This document shows positions 25,996 through 33,600 of a DNA stretch of 64,000 nucleotides, piece after piece (within the stretch, counting starts at the first letter, position 1; each line of letters begins with the position of its first letter). Source of the stretch: Desulfomonile tiedjei (lineage in GTDB: Bacteria > Desulfobacterota > Desulfomonilia > Desulfomonilales > Desulfomonilaceae); NCBI GenBank assembly GCA_016212925.1, contig JACRDF010000010.1:338310-402309 (forward strand). The letters are read 5' to 3'. The position numbers were made by a program, and so were the translations under genes. Under the pieces are notes generated by a model, which ran no database searches, was not told the origin of the DNA, and worked only from the letters and a program-made list of their open reading frames with translations.

Positions 25996-26472
25996 ATGCT
26001 TTCTAAGACGTTTGAGGCCAAGCAAGCTATTGATCTTCTCGATTTGAAGGACAGGACGGAACTGGATCGAGCCGTGGCCGAAGGCGGGATTGAGGAGATA
26101 AAGAAGGGCAAGACCGGGGCCCGTTTTCGGCTGGCAGACCTGATTGTGTTCAGGTTGGCCGCAGTGATGGGGCAGGTGGGCGTGGAGACCCAGAAGGCCT
26201 TCAGATACGCTGAGGCCGTATTGGGACAACGACTCCGGGCGCACGACAAGAACCCGTTGGACTGGATTGAAAACGAGCAACAGGAGCTGTTCTGTTTCAT
26301 CGAGGATGGACAATTGACTCGAATCTTCTTGCGAGCAAAGGAAGATCCCCGAGAAGTAGATGTCGGCGCGGTGAAGCCCGTGCTCTTCCCGACCACTAGA
26401 ACCGAGATCAACGTCTTCAGAGTTATTAGGCCGGTACTTGTCAAGGTCCGACACCTGGACGATGCGGAATAG
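25996..26472 (+). CDS. Hypothetical protein with MerR-like N-terminal helix-turn-helix
   Basis: The protein has 158 residues. The N-terminus FEAKQAIDLLDLKDRTELDRAVAEGGIEEIKKGKTGARFRLADLIVFRLA resembles a winged-helix segment in which a beta-wing (GARFRLADL) follows two helices, as in MerR-type or excisionase-like proteins. The C-terminal half (FCFIEDGQLTRIFLRAKEDPREVDVGAVKPVLFPTTRTEINVFRVI) is beta-rich and could form a dimer or ligand domain. No exact family can be named. It is separated from its neighbours by hundreds of bases, so it may be an independent regulator. Confidence 0.55.
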   Translation: MLSKTFEAKQAIDLLDLKDRTELDRAVAEGGIEEIKKGKTGARFRLADLIVFRLAAVMGQVGVETQKAFRYAEAVLGQRLRAHDKNPLDWIENEQQELFCFIEDGQLTRIFLRAKEDPREVDVGAVKPVLFPTTRTEINVFRVIRPVLVKVRHLDDAE

Positions 26473-26691
26473 CCGAACCCCGGGTCTCTTAAGCCGAGCA
26501 TATTACGGCTTTTCCAATCTGCTTGGGGAAGGGTCTACGGTGGGGATTCGCCGCTCGGGGGTTTTTAGGAAAGGGTCCAGGGGGGCCTTTTCGATCGGCC
26601 TCCCCGGTCATATTCCACGGAATTCCTAAGGTTTTGCAACAAATCTGGGCAGGGCGGCCTGACCGGCCGCTTGGGAGCAGAATCGCCGTCA

Positions 26692-26711
26692 GGCGAGTAA
26701 ATTTGCTCGCC
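26692..26711. terminator. Possible bidirectional terminator
   Basis: ggcgagtaaa with tttgctcgcc forms a short hairpin followed by ttt, between the converging genes ending at 26472 (+) and 26822 (-). The stem is GC-rich but the T tract is short. The remainder of the 349 bp gap holds no gene. Confidence 0.4.
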
Positions 26712-26821
26712 TTTGTCGGAACTATGCGACATTAAAATCATTTTGAGCCGGTGGCCGGATCAGGTACCCGGTCTCGCGCGCAAGCTTCCACTGAGCCGGA
26801 GCGATTCGCCGATCTGGAGCC

Positions 26822-27313
26822 TCATCGGGTCTTTGGCGGAAGTTGGCCTGTCTGAAGAGGCGCTATCTTGGTATTAGCTTCGGCTTTTTGGGCCGCTTCG
26901 GCTTTCTGAGCAGCTTGGGCTTTCTGAGCCGCTTCGGCGTCCTTCTGAGCGGCCAGGCTCGCCATCTGCTGCTTGATGTTGGCCATTTCGTTGTCGTACT
27001 GTTTCATCTGCCGGCCGCAGCTAGCCACCGCGTTGCTTTTCAGGGCTTCCACCTGTGATTCCAACTGGGTGATCTGGGCGCCCAACTGGACACGTTGCTT
27101 GACCAGGTTTTCAATGGACGTGGTTAAGGATTTCATCTGACTGTCGAGGCTGGCGCCGCACTGTTGTTTGGCTTCATTCATCTGGCTCTGGACGGCTTCC
27201 GCTTTTTGCTGCAGGGCCGCCATCTGCACCGAAACGTCCTCTGCATATGCGCTGATGCTTAACGTGACAACGGCGATGGCGACAATCACTGTCAGCACTA
27301 GGCTCTTGTTCAT
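26822..27313 (-). CDS. Periplasmic coiled-coil protein
   Basis: The protein has 163 residues from the ATG at 27313, with GAGGAG seven bases upstream. A signal peptide (MNKSLVLTVIVAIAVVTLSISAYA) is followed by an almost continuous coiled coil (VQMAALQQKAEAVQSQMNEAKQQ, then QITQLESQVEALKSNAV). The C-terminal section is an Ala/Gln/Lys repeat (AAQKAQAAQKAEAAQKAEA). Two Cys residues near the middle could join dimers. It resembles small periplasmic structural or adaptor proteins. Function is not known. Confidence 0.7.
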   Translation of the reverse strand: MNKSLVLTVIVAIAVVTLSISAYAEDVSVQMAALQQKAEAVQSQMNEAKQQCGASLDSQMKSLTTSIENLVKQRVQLGAQITQLESQVEALKSNAVASCGRQMKQYDNEMANIKQQMASLAAQKDAEAAQKAQAAQKAEAAQKAEANTKIAPLQTGQLPPKTR

Positions 27314-27436
27314 CTCCAAACTCCTCTGTCGGGTGATTCGAGGCGCAAGGCCTCAAGGTCGGGTGAGATTTATAGCAGATCCTGAGAAAAATACCAGCAA
27401 AATTTAATGATTATAGTAAAAGATTTATTTTATGAT

Positions 27437-27465
27437 TTATGATATTATAATAAACATTGTATAAT
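27437..27465 (+). promoter_or_regulatory. Promoter with consensus -10
   Basis: TATAAT at 27460-27465 in a very AT-rich stretch (27380-27470), with a weak -35 (ttatga) 17 bp upstream. It points toward the HlyD-type gene at 27697 and would give a leader of about 220 bases. Confidence 0.5.
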
Positions 27466-27696
27466 ACTAGATACTGGCGTGGAACAAACGGAGAAGCGGT
27501 CGCGGAAATGCCGGGATATTCTGGTGCCTATTCATTTACATGACGACGCATCCGGGAGCGAACAAAGCGGATTTCCCACCGCGGAGATCGTGGTAGCAGA
27601 TGAGAAAGGGCATCCCGCGTTATCAGAGGGCCGTGCCACTACCCCCCTGCTTTGTCTGCGGTAAAATGGTATTCTGAAACGTCGGAGGGAATTCCA

Positions 27697-28935
27697 TTGG
27701 ATTGGAAAACCATGATTACCGGACGGATTGTCGCAATCCTTGCGTGCTGTTTGTTGATCTTCACTGCCTGTTCGAGAAAGCAGGAATCAAAACCGCCCCC
27801 TCCTGCCATGAGCGTGGGCGTCGTGACCCTGGATCGTGGAAACATTGAACAGACCCTGGACGTGTCCGGAACGCTGACTTATGTTGCAAACACCACGGTG
27901 TCGGCCGAGGTCTCGGCTCAGGTGAAGTCAATAGAAGTTTACGACGGCGAGCCTGTAGCATTAGGCCAATTGTTGCTGATATTTGATGAGACCAAAATAC
28001 AGGCTACCAGAGATCAGGCCTTGGGAAACCTTCAAAAGGACGAGGCCACGCTGGCTTTCAGCAAGACCGAATGGGAAAAGAACCTGGAGCTTTTTAAGAG
28101 CGGGGCCATTAGTCAGACCCAATATGACCAGAAATTTTCGGTCTATAGGACCTCGGTGGGTCAGGTGGAGGCCGACAGGGCCGCGCTGGCCAAAGCCAAC
28201 GAGGACTTGAAAAAAACCAAGGTGCTTGCGCCTATTCCCGGCCTCCTTTCGGACAGGTACGTTGAAAAAGGCGACTGGGTCTCTGAAGGCCGAAAGTTGT
28301 TTCAAGTCAGTGATTACAGCAAGATCCGCCTGGAGGCCTTCATTTCCGACCTGGACGTGGGCAAGTTGAACGTCAAGAAAGCGGTTACCGACGGCGTGGA
28401 CGCGGAAGTCACCGTGGATTCTTACCCGGGAACGGTGTTCAAAGGCAAGCTTACCTATATCCAACCGGTGGCCAACCAGAGCAGGCTCTTCCAGATTCGC
28501 ATCTATCTGGAGAACCCGGAGATGCAGCTCCTGCAAGGGATGTTTGCGCGCGGGCGGATTGTGGTCAAGGTCACGCCGGACATGGTCAGGGTGCCCATCA
28601 GCGGTCTTCTGGAGCAGGTCCGTGAAAACGACTCCAACACTGTTTTCGTAGTGGATCAAGAAGAGAAGGCTAAACTGGTCCGAATAAAAATAGGGAAGAG
28701 CGATGCCAGAAACGCGGCTGTGTTGGAAGGCGCCAACGTGGGAGACAAAGTAGTGGTGAGAGGCAAGGAGATTCTCAGTTCCGGTCAGCCTCTGCAGGTT
28801 ACGGAACTCCCGCGGACTCGAGACGGCTTTCAACAGGCGGGCAATTCCACTTCGCAACAGGCCGGCGAGAAGGGGCCTGACACCTCAGGAAATGCTTCTA
28901 AATCTAATTCCTCTCCACATGAGGGACAGAAATAA
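27697..28935 (+). CDS. HlyD/RND-type periplasmic adaptor lipoprotein
   Basis: The protein has 412 residues from the TTG at 27697, chosen for GGAGGGA six bases upstream; the ATG at 27712 also works. A lipoprotein signal (ITGRIVAILACCLLIFTACSRK) is followed by the adaptor pattern: a biotinyl-lipoyl-like first half (VSAEVSAQVKSIEVYDGEPVALGQLLLIFDETK), a long hairpin of helices, the second lipoyl half (KTKVLAPIPGLLSDRYVEKGDWVSEG) and beta-barrel and membrane-proximal domains. Adaptors of this kind bridge an inner-membrane pump to an outer-membrane TolC channel. No RND, ABC or MFS pump and no TolC gene is adjacent, so this copy is an orphan. Confidence 0.88.
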   Translation: MDWKTMITGRIVAILACCLLIFTACSRKQESKPPPPAMSVGVVTLDRGNIEQTLDVSGTLTYVANTTVSAEVSAQVKSIEVYDGEPVALGQLLLIFDETKIQATRDQALGNLQKDEATLAFSKTEWEKNLELFKSGAISQTQYDQKFSVYRTSVGQVEADRAALAKANEDLKKTKVLAPIPGLLSDRYVEKGDWVSEGRKLFQVSDYSKIRLEAFISDLDVGKLNVKKAVTDGVDAEVTVDSYPGTVFKGKLTYIQPVANQSRLFQIRIYLENPEMQLLQGMFARGRIVVKVTPDMVRVPISGLLEQVRENDSNTVFVVDQEEKAKLVRIKIGKSDARNAAVLEGANVGDKVVVRGKEILSSGQPLQVTELPRTRDGFQQAGNSTSQQAGEKGPDTSGNASKSNSSPHEGQK

Positions 28936-28973
28936 GTGTAGCCGAGTCCACTCTTACCCCTTTGCCGGCAGTT

Positions 28974-29049
28974 GTCATTGCGAGGGCGTCAAGCCCGAAG
29001 CAATCTCTCAGTACCGAGATTGCTTCGTCGTTTCACTCCTCGCAATGAC
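28974..29049. repeat. Palindromic repeat, family C (gtcattgcgag type), intact copy
   Basis: Outer arms gtcattgcgag and ctcgcaatgac; inner arms gaagcaatctc and gagattgcttc. The family recurs at 36657-36808 and in worn form at 6617-6746 and 48740-48800. Confidence 0.75.
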
Positions 29050-29132
29050 AGATCACGTCACCTGCGTTACGAAAATAGTAGCTAACCGGTATTACCTCGT
29101 TGCTGGCCAACAATTATTAGAGGGACAGTGAA

Positions 29133-29807
29133 ATGTCCAAAAAGATGATCAAAGTTTCCGAAGAATTGTACGACTATATTTTGTCGGTGTCGCTGCGCGA
29201 GCCCGACGTATTGCGCCGACTGCGGGAAGAGACGGCCCCGTATCCTCATTCGGTCATGCAAATCTCTCCGGATCAGGGCCAATTTATGGCTCTTCTGGTA
29301 CGATTGATGGCCGCGACGAAGACGATAGACCTGGGGGTTTACACCGGATACAGCTCGCTGTGCGTAGCGCTGGCCATCCCACCGCACGGCACGGTCATAG
29401 CCTGTGACATTAATGAGGAATGGACGTCCATGGCCGGAAGGTATTGGGCTGAAGCCGGTGTGTCCCACAAGGTTGACCTCCGGATGGCCCCCGCGTTGGA
29501 AACGCTGGACCAACTCTTAGCTGAAGGCCTGGCCGGAACTTTCGACTTCATCTTTATCGACGCGGACAAAGAAAACTACGACAGCTACTATGAGCGATCC
29601 TTGGAACTATTGCGACCGGGTGGACTGATCGCTGTGGATAACGTGCTCTGGAGCGGAAGAGTACTGGACCCGCAATGGATTGACCGGGACACTGTCGCGA
29701 TAAGGGCCTTCAATTCGAAGCTGCTCGCTGACGATCGCATCCTGTTAAGCATGATCCCCGTCGCAGACGGTCTGACACTCGCGTGGAAACGGCCTGAAGA
29801 CGCTTGA
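29133..29807 (+). CDS. SAM-dependent O-methyltransferase (COMT/caffeoyl-CoA type)
   Basis: The protein has 224 residues; the ATG follows GAGGGACAGTGAA. It has the class I methyltransferase pattern of small metal-dependent catechol-type enzymes: SPDQGQFMALLVRLMAATKTIDLGVYTGYSS (the SAM loop is residues 67-74), VIACDINEEW, and the Asp-rich metal-site segment FDFIFIDADKENYDSYYE followed by LLRPGGLIAVDNVLWSG. These enzymes transfer methyl from SAM to a hydroxyl of a catechol or similar small molecule. The substrate here is unknown, and the gene stands alone between two repeat blocks. Confidence 0.9.
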   Translation: MSKKMIKVSEELYDYILSVSLREPDVLRRLREETAPYPHSVMQISPDQGQFMALLVRLMAATKTIDLGVYTGYSSLCVALAIPPHGTVIACDINEEWTSMAGRYWAEAGVSHKVDLRMAPALETLDQLLAEGLAGTFDFIFIDADKENYDSYYERSLELLRPGGLIAVDNVLWSGRVLDPQWIDRDTVAIRAFNSKLLADDRILLSMIPVADGLTLAWKRPEDA

Positions 29808-30103
29808 TGAGCAAGAGAACCAGCCATGACGGAAACGGGGCATGAAGGAGAAGGATAGAGTCGTTTCCTTTTTTCCAGACTTCGAAAATCCGTATAGTGA
29901 TTGAATCGGGCAGGAATCTAGGCCTGCGCTATTCCTCTCATTTCCGTTTTGTGCGGGCATGGACCTGGATTCAAGCCTCTCTTCGCATCGACAGCCCCTA
30001 TCACTCCAAATCTCTTCTTTAACAACTGTCAAAAATGGTGTCCGATTACCTGCGAAGATGTCCTTTGTGGTAACATGCTGAAATCATGCGATGTACTCGT
30101 AGT

Positions 30104-30174
30104 GGGTGCCACTGCTGGCTTGTCCAGCCGTGCATTCTCCAAGAACACTGCTGGACAAGCCAGCAGTGGCACCC
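30104..30174. repeat. Long inverted repeat, family E, copy 1
   Basis: Arms of about 24 bp (ggtgccactgctggcttg...) are perfectly complementary at both ends of a 71 bp element. The same element is at 42095-42165, 12 kb away, with a different loop. The gap 29808-30390 holds no gene with an RBS. Confidence 0.8.
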
Positions 30175-30390
30175 CAGCGATAATCCGTACTCTTTCAGGG
30201 CCAGATGAAAAACGACAAAGATTTCTACAACCGTTGTATGATCCCTTTTCACGAAAAACGCTCTCCATATTCTTGACAAAATTAATTGGCAAGCCGTTTC
30301 CGATATTGTATTATTTTTGTAGGAAAGCTCGAACTTCACAAATTTTCTTGAATCAACCATGTCCCTCCCTTGTATTGAAAGGAGCGGGCC

Positions 30391-31533
30391 ATGAGCCGGC
30401 ACGATTCGCGCGCTATTTATTCGCGCAAACTCAAGCTTGCCCTGGTCGTAGCTTGTATTCTGTCTGTTTCGCTCCTTGCCGGCGAAACGAGCCAAGCAAC
30501 CTACGTGGTCTTCACTATAGATGTCTGTTGGACCTGCGGGACCGATTTTCAGGGCGCGTGTGGCGGAGTTGAATACGGCGTTCCACTGATAGCGAAGAAA
30601 CTGGAGCAGTACGGTTTCAAAGGGACTTTCTTCGTAAGTCCTTACTGTCCTGCCGGTTCTGAAGGGAAGATGTTTTCAAACCTGGCGCTTCTGGTTTCTC
30701 AGGGGCATGATTTGCAACTCCACCCACACACAGAGACCTTCGATCTGTCCAGGCCTTCTCTGAACATGTACACCAAGGAAGAGAAGAGGAGGATTCTTTC
30801 AATTGGAATGGACAACATAGTCAGAGCCGGCGCGCCGCGGCCAATCGCACACAGGGCAGGGGGCTTTGCCCTGGACAACGAGACGCTCGAACTCCTCCCG
30901 GAACTCGGCATCCACGTCGACTCGTCGATATTCCCGTTGTGGTCCGCGTGCAAGGTGCGCCTGCCGGATAGCCATATCAACCGGTTTGTGAAGGTTGGTG
31001 ACGTGTATGAGTTGCCGGTCACTCTCATCAAGATGGTCCCCTTGGTAGGCTATGCCGGAATGACTCCTCTGAGTCTGGACAGCACCACTTGGGAGCAACA
31101 GCGAGAGGCCCTGAACCAAGCTGCGGACCATTGTCTGCCTTTGGTGACTATTTTCTTCCATTATCACACGCTGTTCACCTGCACGTGGTCCGGGGTTCCT
31201 TACGAGCCTTTAGAAGCAACGGGGCCAAACAAATCGAATGTGGAGGCATTCGAAAATATGTTGAAAATGCTAACTTCGGATGAGCGTTTCAAAGTAGTGA
31301 CCGTGAAAGAACTTTGGAATATTTTCGTCAATAATCCCCAGGCCCTGGAGGGCCCTGCTTTCATTCCATACACCGGCCTCTATTTGACTTACATGAAATC
31401 TTGGCGCCACTTCTCCGGCCACCACAGCATCAAGAACAAAATCGTAGCCCTGGCGCCGATTCTAATAATTTTGGTTTTGGCAGTTATCTCTGTGTACTTG
31501 TACAGGTCCGGACGATCTTCACGCGCTCGATGA
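30391..31533 (+). CDS. Membrane-anchored NodB-type polysaccharide deacetylase-like protein
   Basis: The protein has 380 residues; the ATG follows GAAAGGAGCGGG. An N-terminal signal or anchor (LKLALVVACILSVSLLA) is followed by a NodB-homology region: FTIDVCW (D44), the metal-site pair HPH (H111, H113) in LQLHPHTETFD, and IAHRAGGFALD (Arg). A C-terminal TM helix (IVALAPILIILVLAVISVYLY) would make it a two-ended periplasmic membrane protein. NodB enzymes remove N-acetyl groups from polysaccharides with Zn or Co. The Asp of the usual TFDDG motif is partly changed, so substrate class and activity are uncertain. Confidence 0.8.
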   Translation: MSRHDSRAIYSRKLKLALVVACILSVSLLAGETSQATYVVFTIDVCWTCGTDFQGACGGVEYGVPLIAKKLEQYGFKGTFFVSPYCPAGSEGKMFSNLALLVSQGHDLQLHPHTETFDLSRPSLNMYTKEEKRRILSIGMDNIVRAGAPRPIAHRAGGFALDNETLELLPELGIHVDSSIFPLWSACKVRLPDSHINRFVKVGDVYELPVTLIKMVPLVGYAGMTPLSLDSTTWEQQREALNQAADHCLPLVTIFFHYHTLFTCTWSGVPYEPLEATGPNKSNVEAFENMLKMLTSDERFKVVTVKELWNIFVNNPQALEGPAFIPYTGLYLTYMKSWRHFSGHHSIKNKIVALAPILIILVLAVISVYLYRSGRSSRAR

Positions 31534-31537
31534 CCGG

Positions 31538-32194
31538 TCACGATTCCCGCGCCATCTCCGAGAAAGCGGAAATTATCTCTTCAGGGTCCCAACGCTTGGT
31601 GTAATCCGTGTCCAAAAAGGCCATTCGAATCTTTCCATCTCTATCGATCACATAAGTGGCGGTCAATGGAAGCTCAAACGCGTCGTCCGCGTTTGTAGCT
31701 TTCAGATCGATCTTGAAACTCTCATAGACGGTTCGCAGGTCCTCGGGGAGTTGGAATACAAGTCCGAATCGTCTGGCTACACGGTTCCCTTGATCGCTGA
31801 GCACATCAAAAGTCACCCCGCTTTTCTGGACCGTTGAATTGGCGCTCTCGGGGGTTTCGGGCGAAATGGCCAGGACAGTCCCACCATGCTCTTTAATCCT
31901 CGGCAACGCGAGCTGCAATGACCGCAGCTCCAGAATGCAGTACGGTCACCATCCTCCTCGGTAGAAACTAAGAACCACAGGGCCCGCGGCCAACAAGCCG
32001 GCCAAGGAAATCGGTTTGTTCTCGGCATTAGGCAAAACGAATTCCGGCGCGGCGTCTCCAGCCCTCAGGCACTTGTCCAGAATCCCGGATTGCTCAAGTT
32101 CCCCGGCAGCTCGGTCCATTACAGCCAATTTCTCGCCGGGAATCCGATTTCGCGATCCTTCTCGATACTTCGCCAGTTCTTCTGTCAGGGACAT
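31538..32194 (-). CDS. Selenocysteine-containing peroxiredoxin-like protein (UxxC)
   Basis: The gene is read as 218 residues with an in-frame UGA (31946-31948) translated as Sec83; conventional gene calling splits it at that codon. The start ATG at 32194 has GGAGGAG eight bases upstream. On either side of the UGA the reading frame is unbroken and matches the AhpC/TSA-like peroxiredoxin family: SFYRGGW-U-PYCILELRSLQ, where relatives have FYRGGWCPYC, then LAISPETPESANST and VARRFGLVFQLPE, ending ATYVIDRDGKIRMAFLDTDYTKR. Sec takes the place of the peroxidatic Cys and C86 could be the resolving Cys. A SECIS-like hairpin follows at 31910-31930. It presumably reduces peroxides in the cytoplasm; no signal peptide is present. 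Confidence 0.88.
31910..31930 (-). promoter_or_regulatory. Bacterial SECIS element of the selenoprotein gene
   Basis: On the coding strand a perfect 7 bp stem (GAGCTGC with GCAGCTC) encloses the loop GGTCATT. The stem starts 15 bases after the UGA and the loop begins 22 bases after it. The E. coli fdhF SECIS has a loop with GGUC at 18 bases. The position, the stem length and the GGUC loop are all as expected for SelB binding. Confidence 0.85.
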
Positions 32195-32304
32195 GATCGA
32201 TGCTCCTCCTACATTTGTCGCTGTCAACGCACAAGCGGTTGTTTGTCCGGTTCCCGGGCTCCGCCTGGGAACGAGGATTATCACGCCTTTGGGGGCCACA
32301 ACCT

Positions 32305-33234
32305 CTAGGGTCTGGTCGCGCTCTCTCTGATCAGTGCAGGGGTCCGTTCGTCCAGCTCTCGCTGGAGCTGGAGCAAGACAATGGCCCCGATTACCATGGC
32401 CGCGCCTGCCAACTGGAGCGGCTCCAACTTCTCGCCGAGTGCGAAGTAGGCCATGAAACCCGCGCAGATCGGCTCCAGCGTAGCTGTGATCATGGCCCTT
32501 GTTGACCTGATGAAGTTTATCCCCACGAAGTAAAGCCCGAACGGCACAATAGTGCCCATCACCACAATGTAGAGCAGTCCTGCCCACTGGGTCCAGTCAT
32601 ACGTGGCGTGTAAATATTTGAATGGCGGGTGGATCAAATGCCACGTCACAGCGGCAAAGACCAGGGAATAAAAGACCACCGTCCAGGGAGAATACTTGTG
32701 CATGGCCCATTCTCCGAACAGGGCGTATGCCGCGTAGCATACGGCCCCGGCCAGGCCGCCCAGTATTCCCAGGCGGTTCATCTGGAGCAGCTGAAGATTG
32801 TAACCGCCGACCACCAGGTAACATCCTCCAATTGCGGCTATCAACGCGACTATTTTGTACCACTTGGGCTTTTCGCCCCAAAAAAGGATGGCAAAAACCG
32901 CCACCAATACTGGCGCCAAGTATTGGAGGAGTATCGCAGCCATAACCTGGATCTTGCTGATGGCATAGAAATACGTGATTTGCACCAGGGCCATGATCAG
33001 CCCGCCAAGCACAATGAAGTAGCCGATGTCACGGAATCGAATCCTGAACAAGGGGCGAGCGAACAGTGTAAAAGCCCCGGCCAGGATCAGAGATGCAAAT
33101 GTCACCCGGAGCTGGACGAGGTCAAAAGGCGTGATGCCGCCTTGAAAGAGCGCTTTGCCCGCGGTCCCCGAAGACGCCCACAAAACCGCTGCAATCATCA
33201 CACACAGGTAACCTTTTGTTGAACTTGAAATCAT
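32305..33234 (-). CDS. EamA/DMT-superfamily exporter
   Basis: The protein has 309 residues from the ATG at 33234 (a GTG nine bases earlier is possible). Ten TM segments are arranged as two EamA repeats; typical features are LCVMIAAVLWASSGTAGKAL at the start, QYLAPVLVAVFAILFWGEKP at the end of repeat one and LEPICAGFMAYFALGEKLEPLQLAGAAMVIGAIVL at the end of repeat two. Family members export amino acids, nucleobases or other metabolites. The substrate is unknown. The stop is 110 bp from the start of the selenoprotein gene on the same strand, so the two may share a transcript. Confidence 0.88.
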   Translation of the reverse strand: MISSSTKGYLCVMIAAVLWASSGTAGKALFQGGITPFDLVQLRVTFASLILAGAFTLFARPLFRIRFRDIGYFIVLGGLIMALVQITYFYAISKIQVMAAILLQYLAPVLVAVFAILFWGEKPKWYKIVALIAAIGGCYLVVGGYNLQLLQMNRLGILGGLAGAVCYAAYALFGEWAMHKYSPWTVVFYSLVFAAVTWHLIHPPFKYLHATYDWTQWAGLLYIVVMGTIVPFGLYFVGINFIRSTRAMITATLEPICAGFMAYFALGEKLEPLQLAGAAMVIGAIVLLQLQRELDERTPALIRESATRP

Positions 33235-33474
33235 GGAAACCACTTTGGCCTACCCCGGCCGGTGCATCAAAGAAAAAGGCGGGCACGGCCCGCCCCGCCA
33301 CGGTTGTTACTTATCACTTACATTGAACGCGAATTGTCATAAGTTGCTTCGAAAGCAACCCTCAGACACGTCAGGCTTACCATAGTCGAGAGAGCCCGTC
33401 AAATAGGCATTTCATACGCCTCGATGCCCTGTCCCTTCAGGTAAGTCGCGGCCCTCCATCCAAAATCGACGTTC

Positions 33475-33517
33475 CTTGCTTGGCGACTTCCGCTGCCAGC
33501 GGAAGTCGCCAAGCAAG
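33475..33517. repeat. Perfect 20-bp inverted repeat
   Basis: cttgcttggcgacttccgct and its exact complement are separated by gcc. It lies 55 bp after the 3' end of the GNAT fusion gene. No T run follows on either strand, so it is not an obvious terminator. The gap 33235-33571 holds no gene. Confidence 0.8.
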
Positions 33518-33532
33518 CGAGATATGGAAGTT

Positions 33533-33600
33533 TTTGGAGAGGGGTGCGGGGAGGTCCCGCGTTCCGCGGGATTACAAAAAGGTCCTCCCCGCAGGATCTC
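33533..33600. repeat. Dispersed repeat, family D, copy 2
   Basis: The word ttttggagaggggtgcgggg with cccgcgttccgcggg and attacaaaaaggt is the reverse complement of the copy at 10975-11035. It overlaps the last 30 bases of the GNAT fusion gene (33572 stop), so the repeat supplies the last residues of that protein. Confidence 0.65.

Noticed and set aside
27479..27664. A 61-residue ORF in the leader of the HlyD gene
   Set aside because: No RBS, no coding likeness, and the promoter-leader reading explains the region better.
29949..30572. A 207-residue plus-strand frame covering the family E repeat
   Set aside because: It runs through the inverted repeat and overlaps the deacetylase gene start; no RBS or domain.
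31946..32587. A 213-residue minus-strand ORF extending upstream of the selenoprotein start
   Set aside because: The first 131 residues have no family likeness and overlap the DMT transporter gene; the RBS at 32194 fixes the true start.
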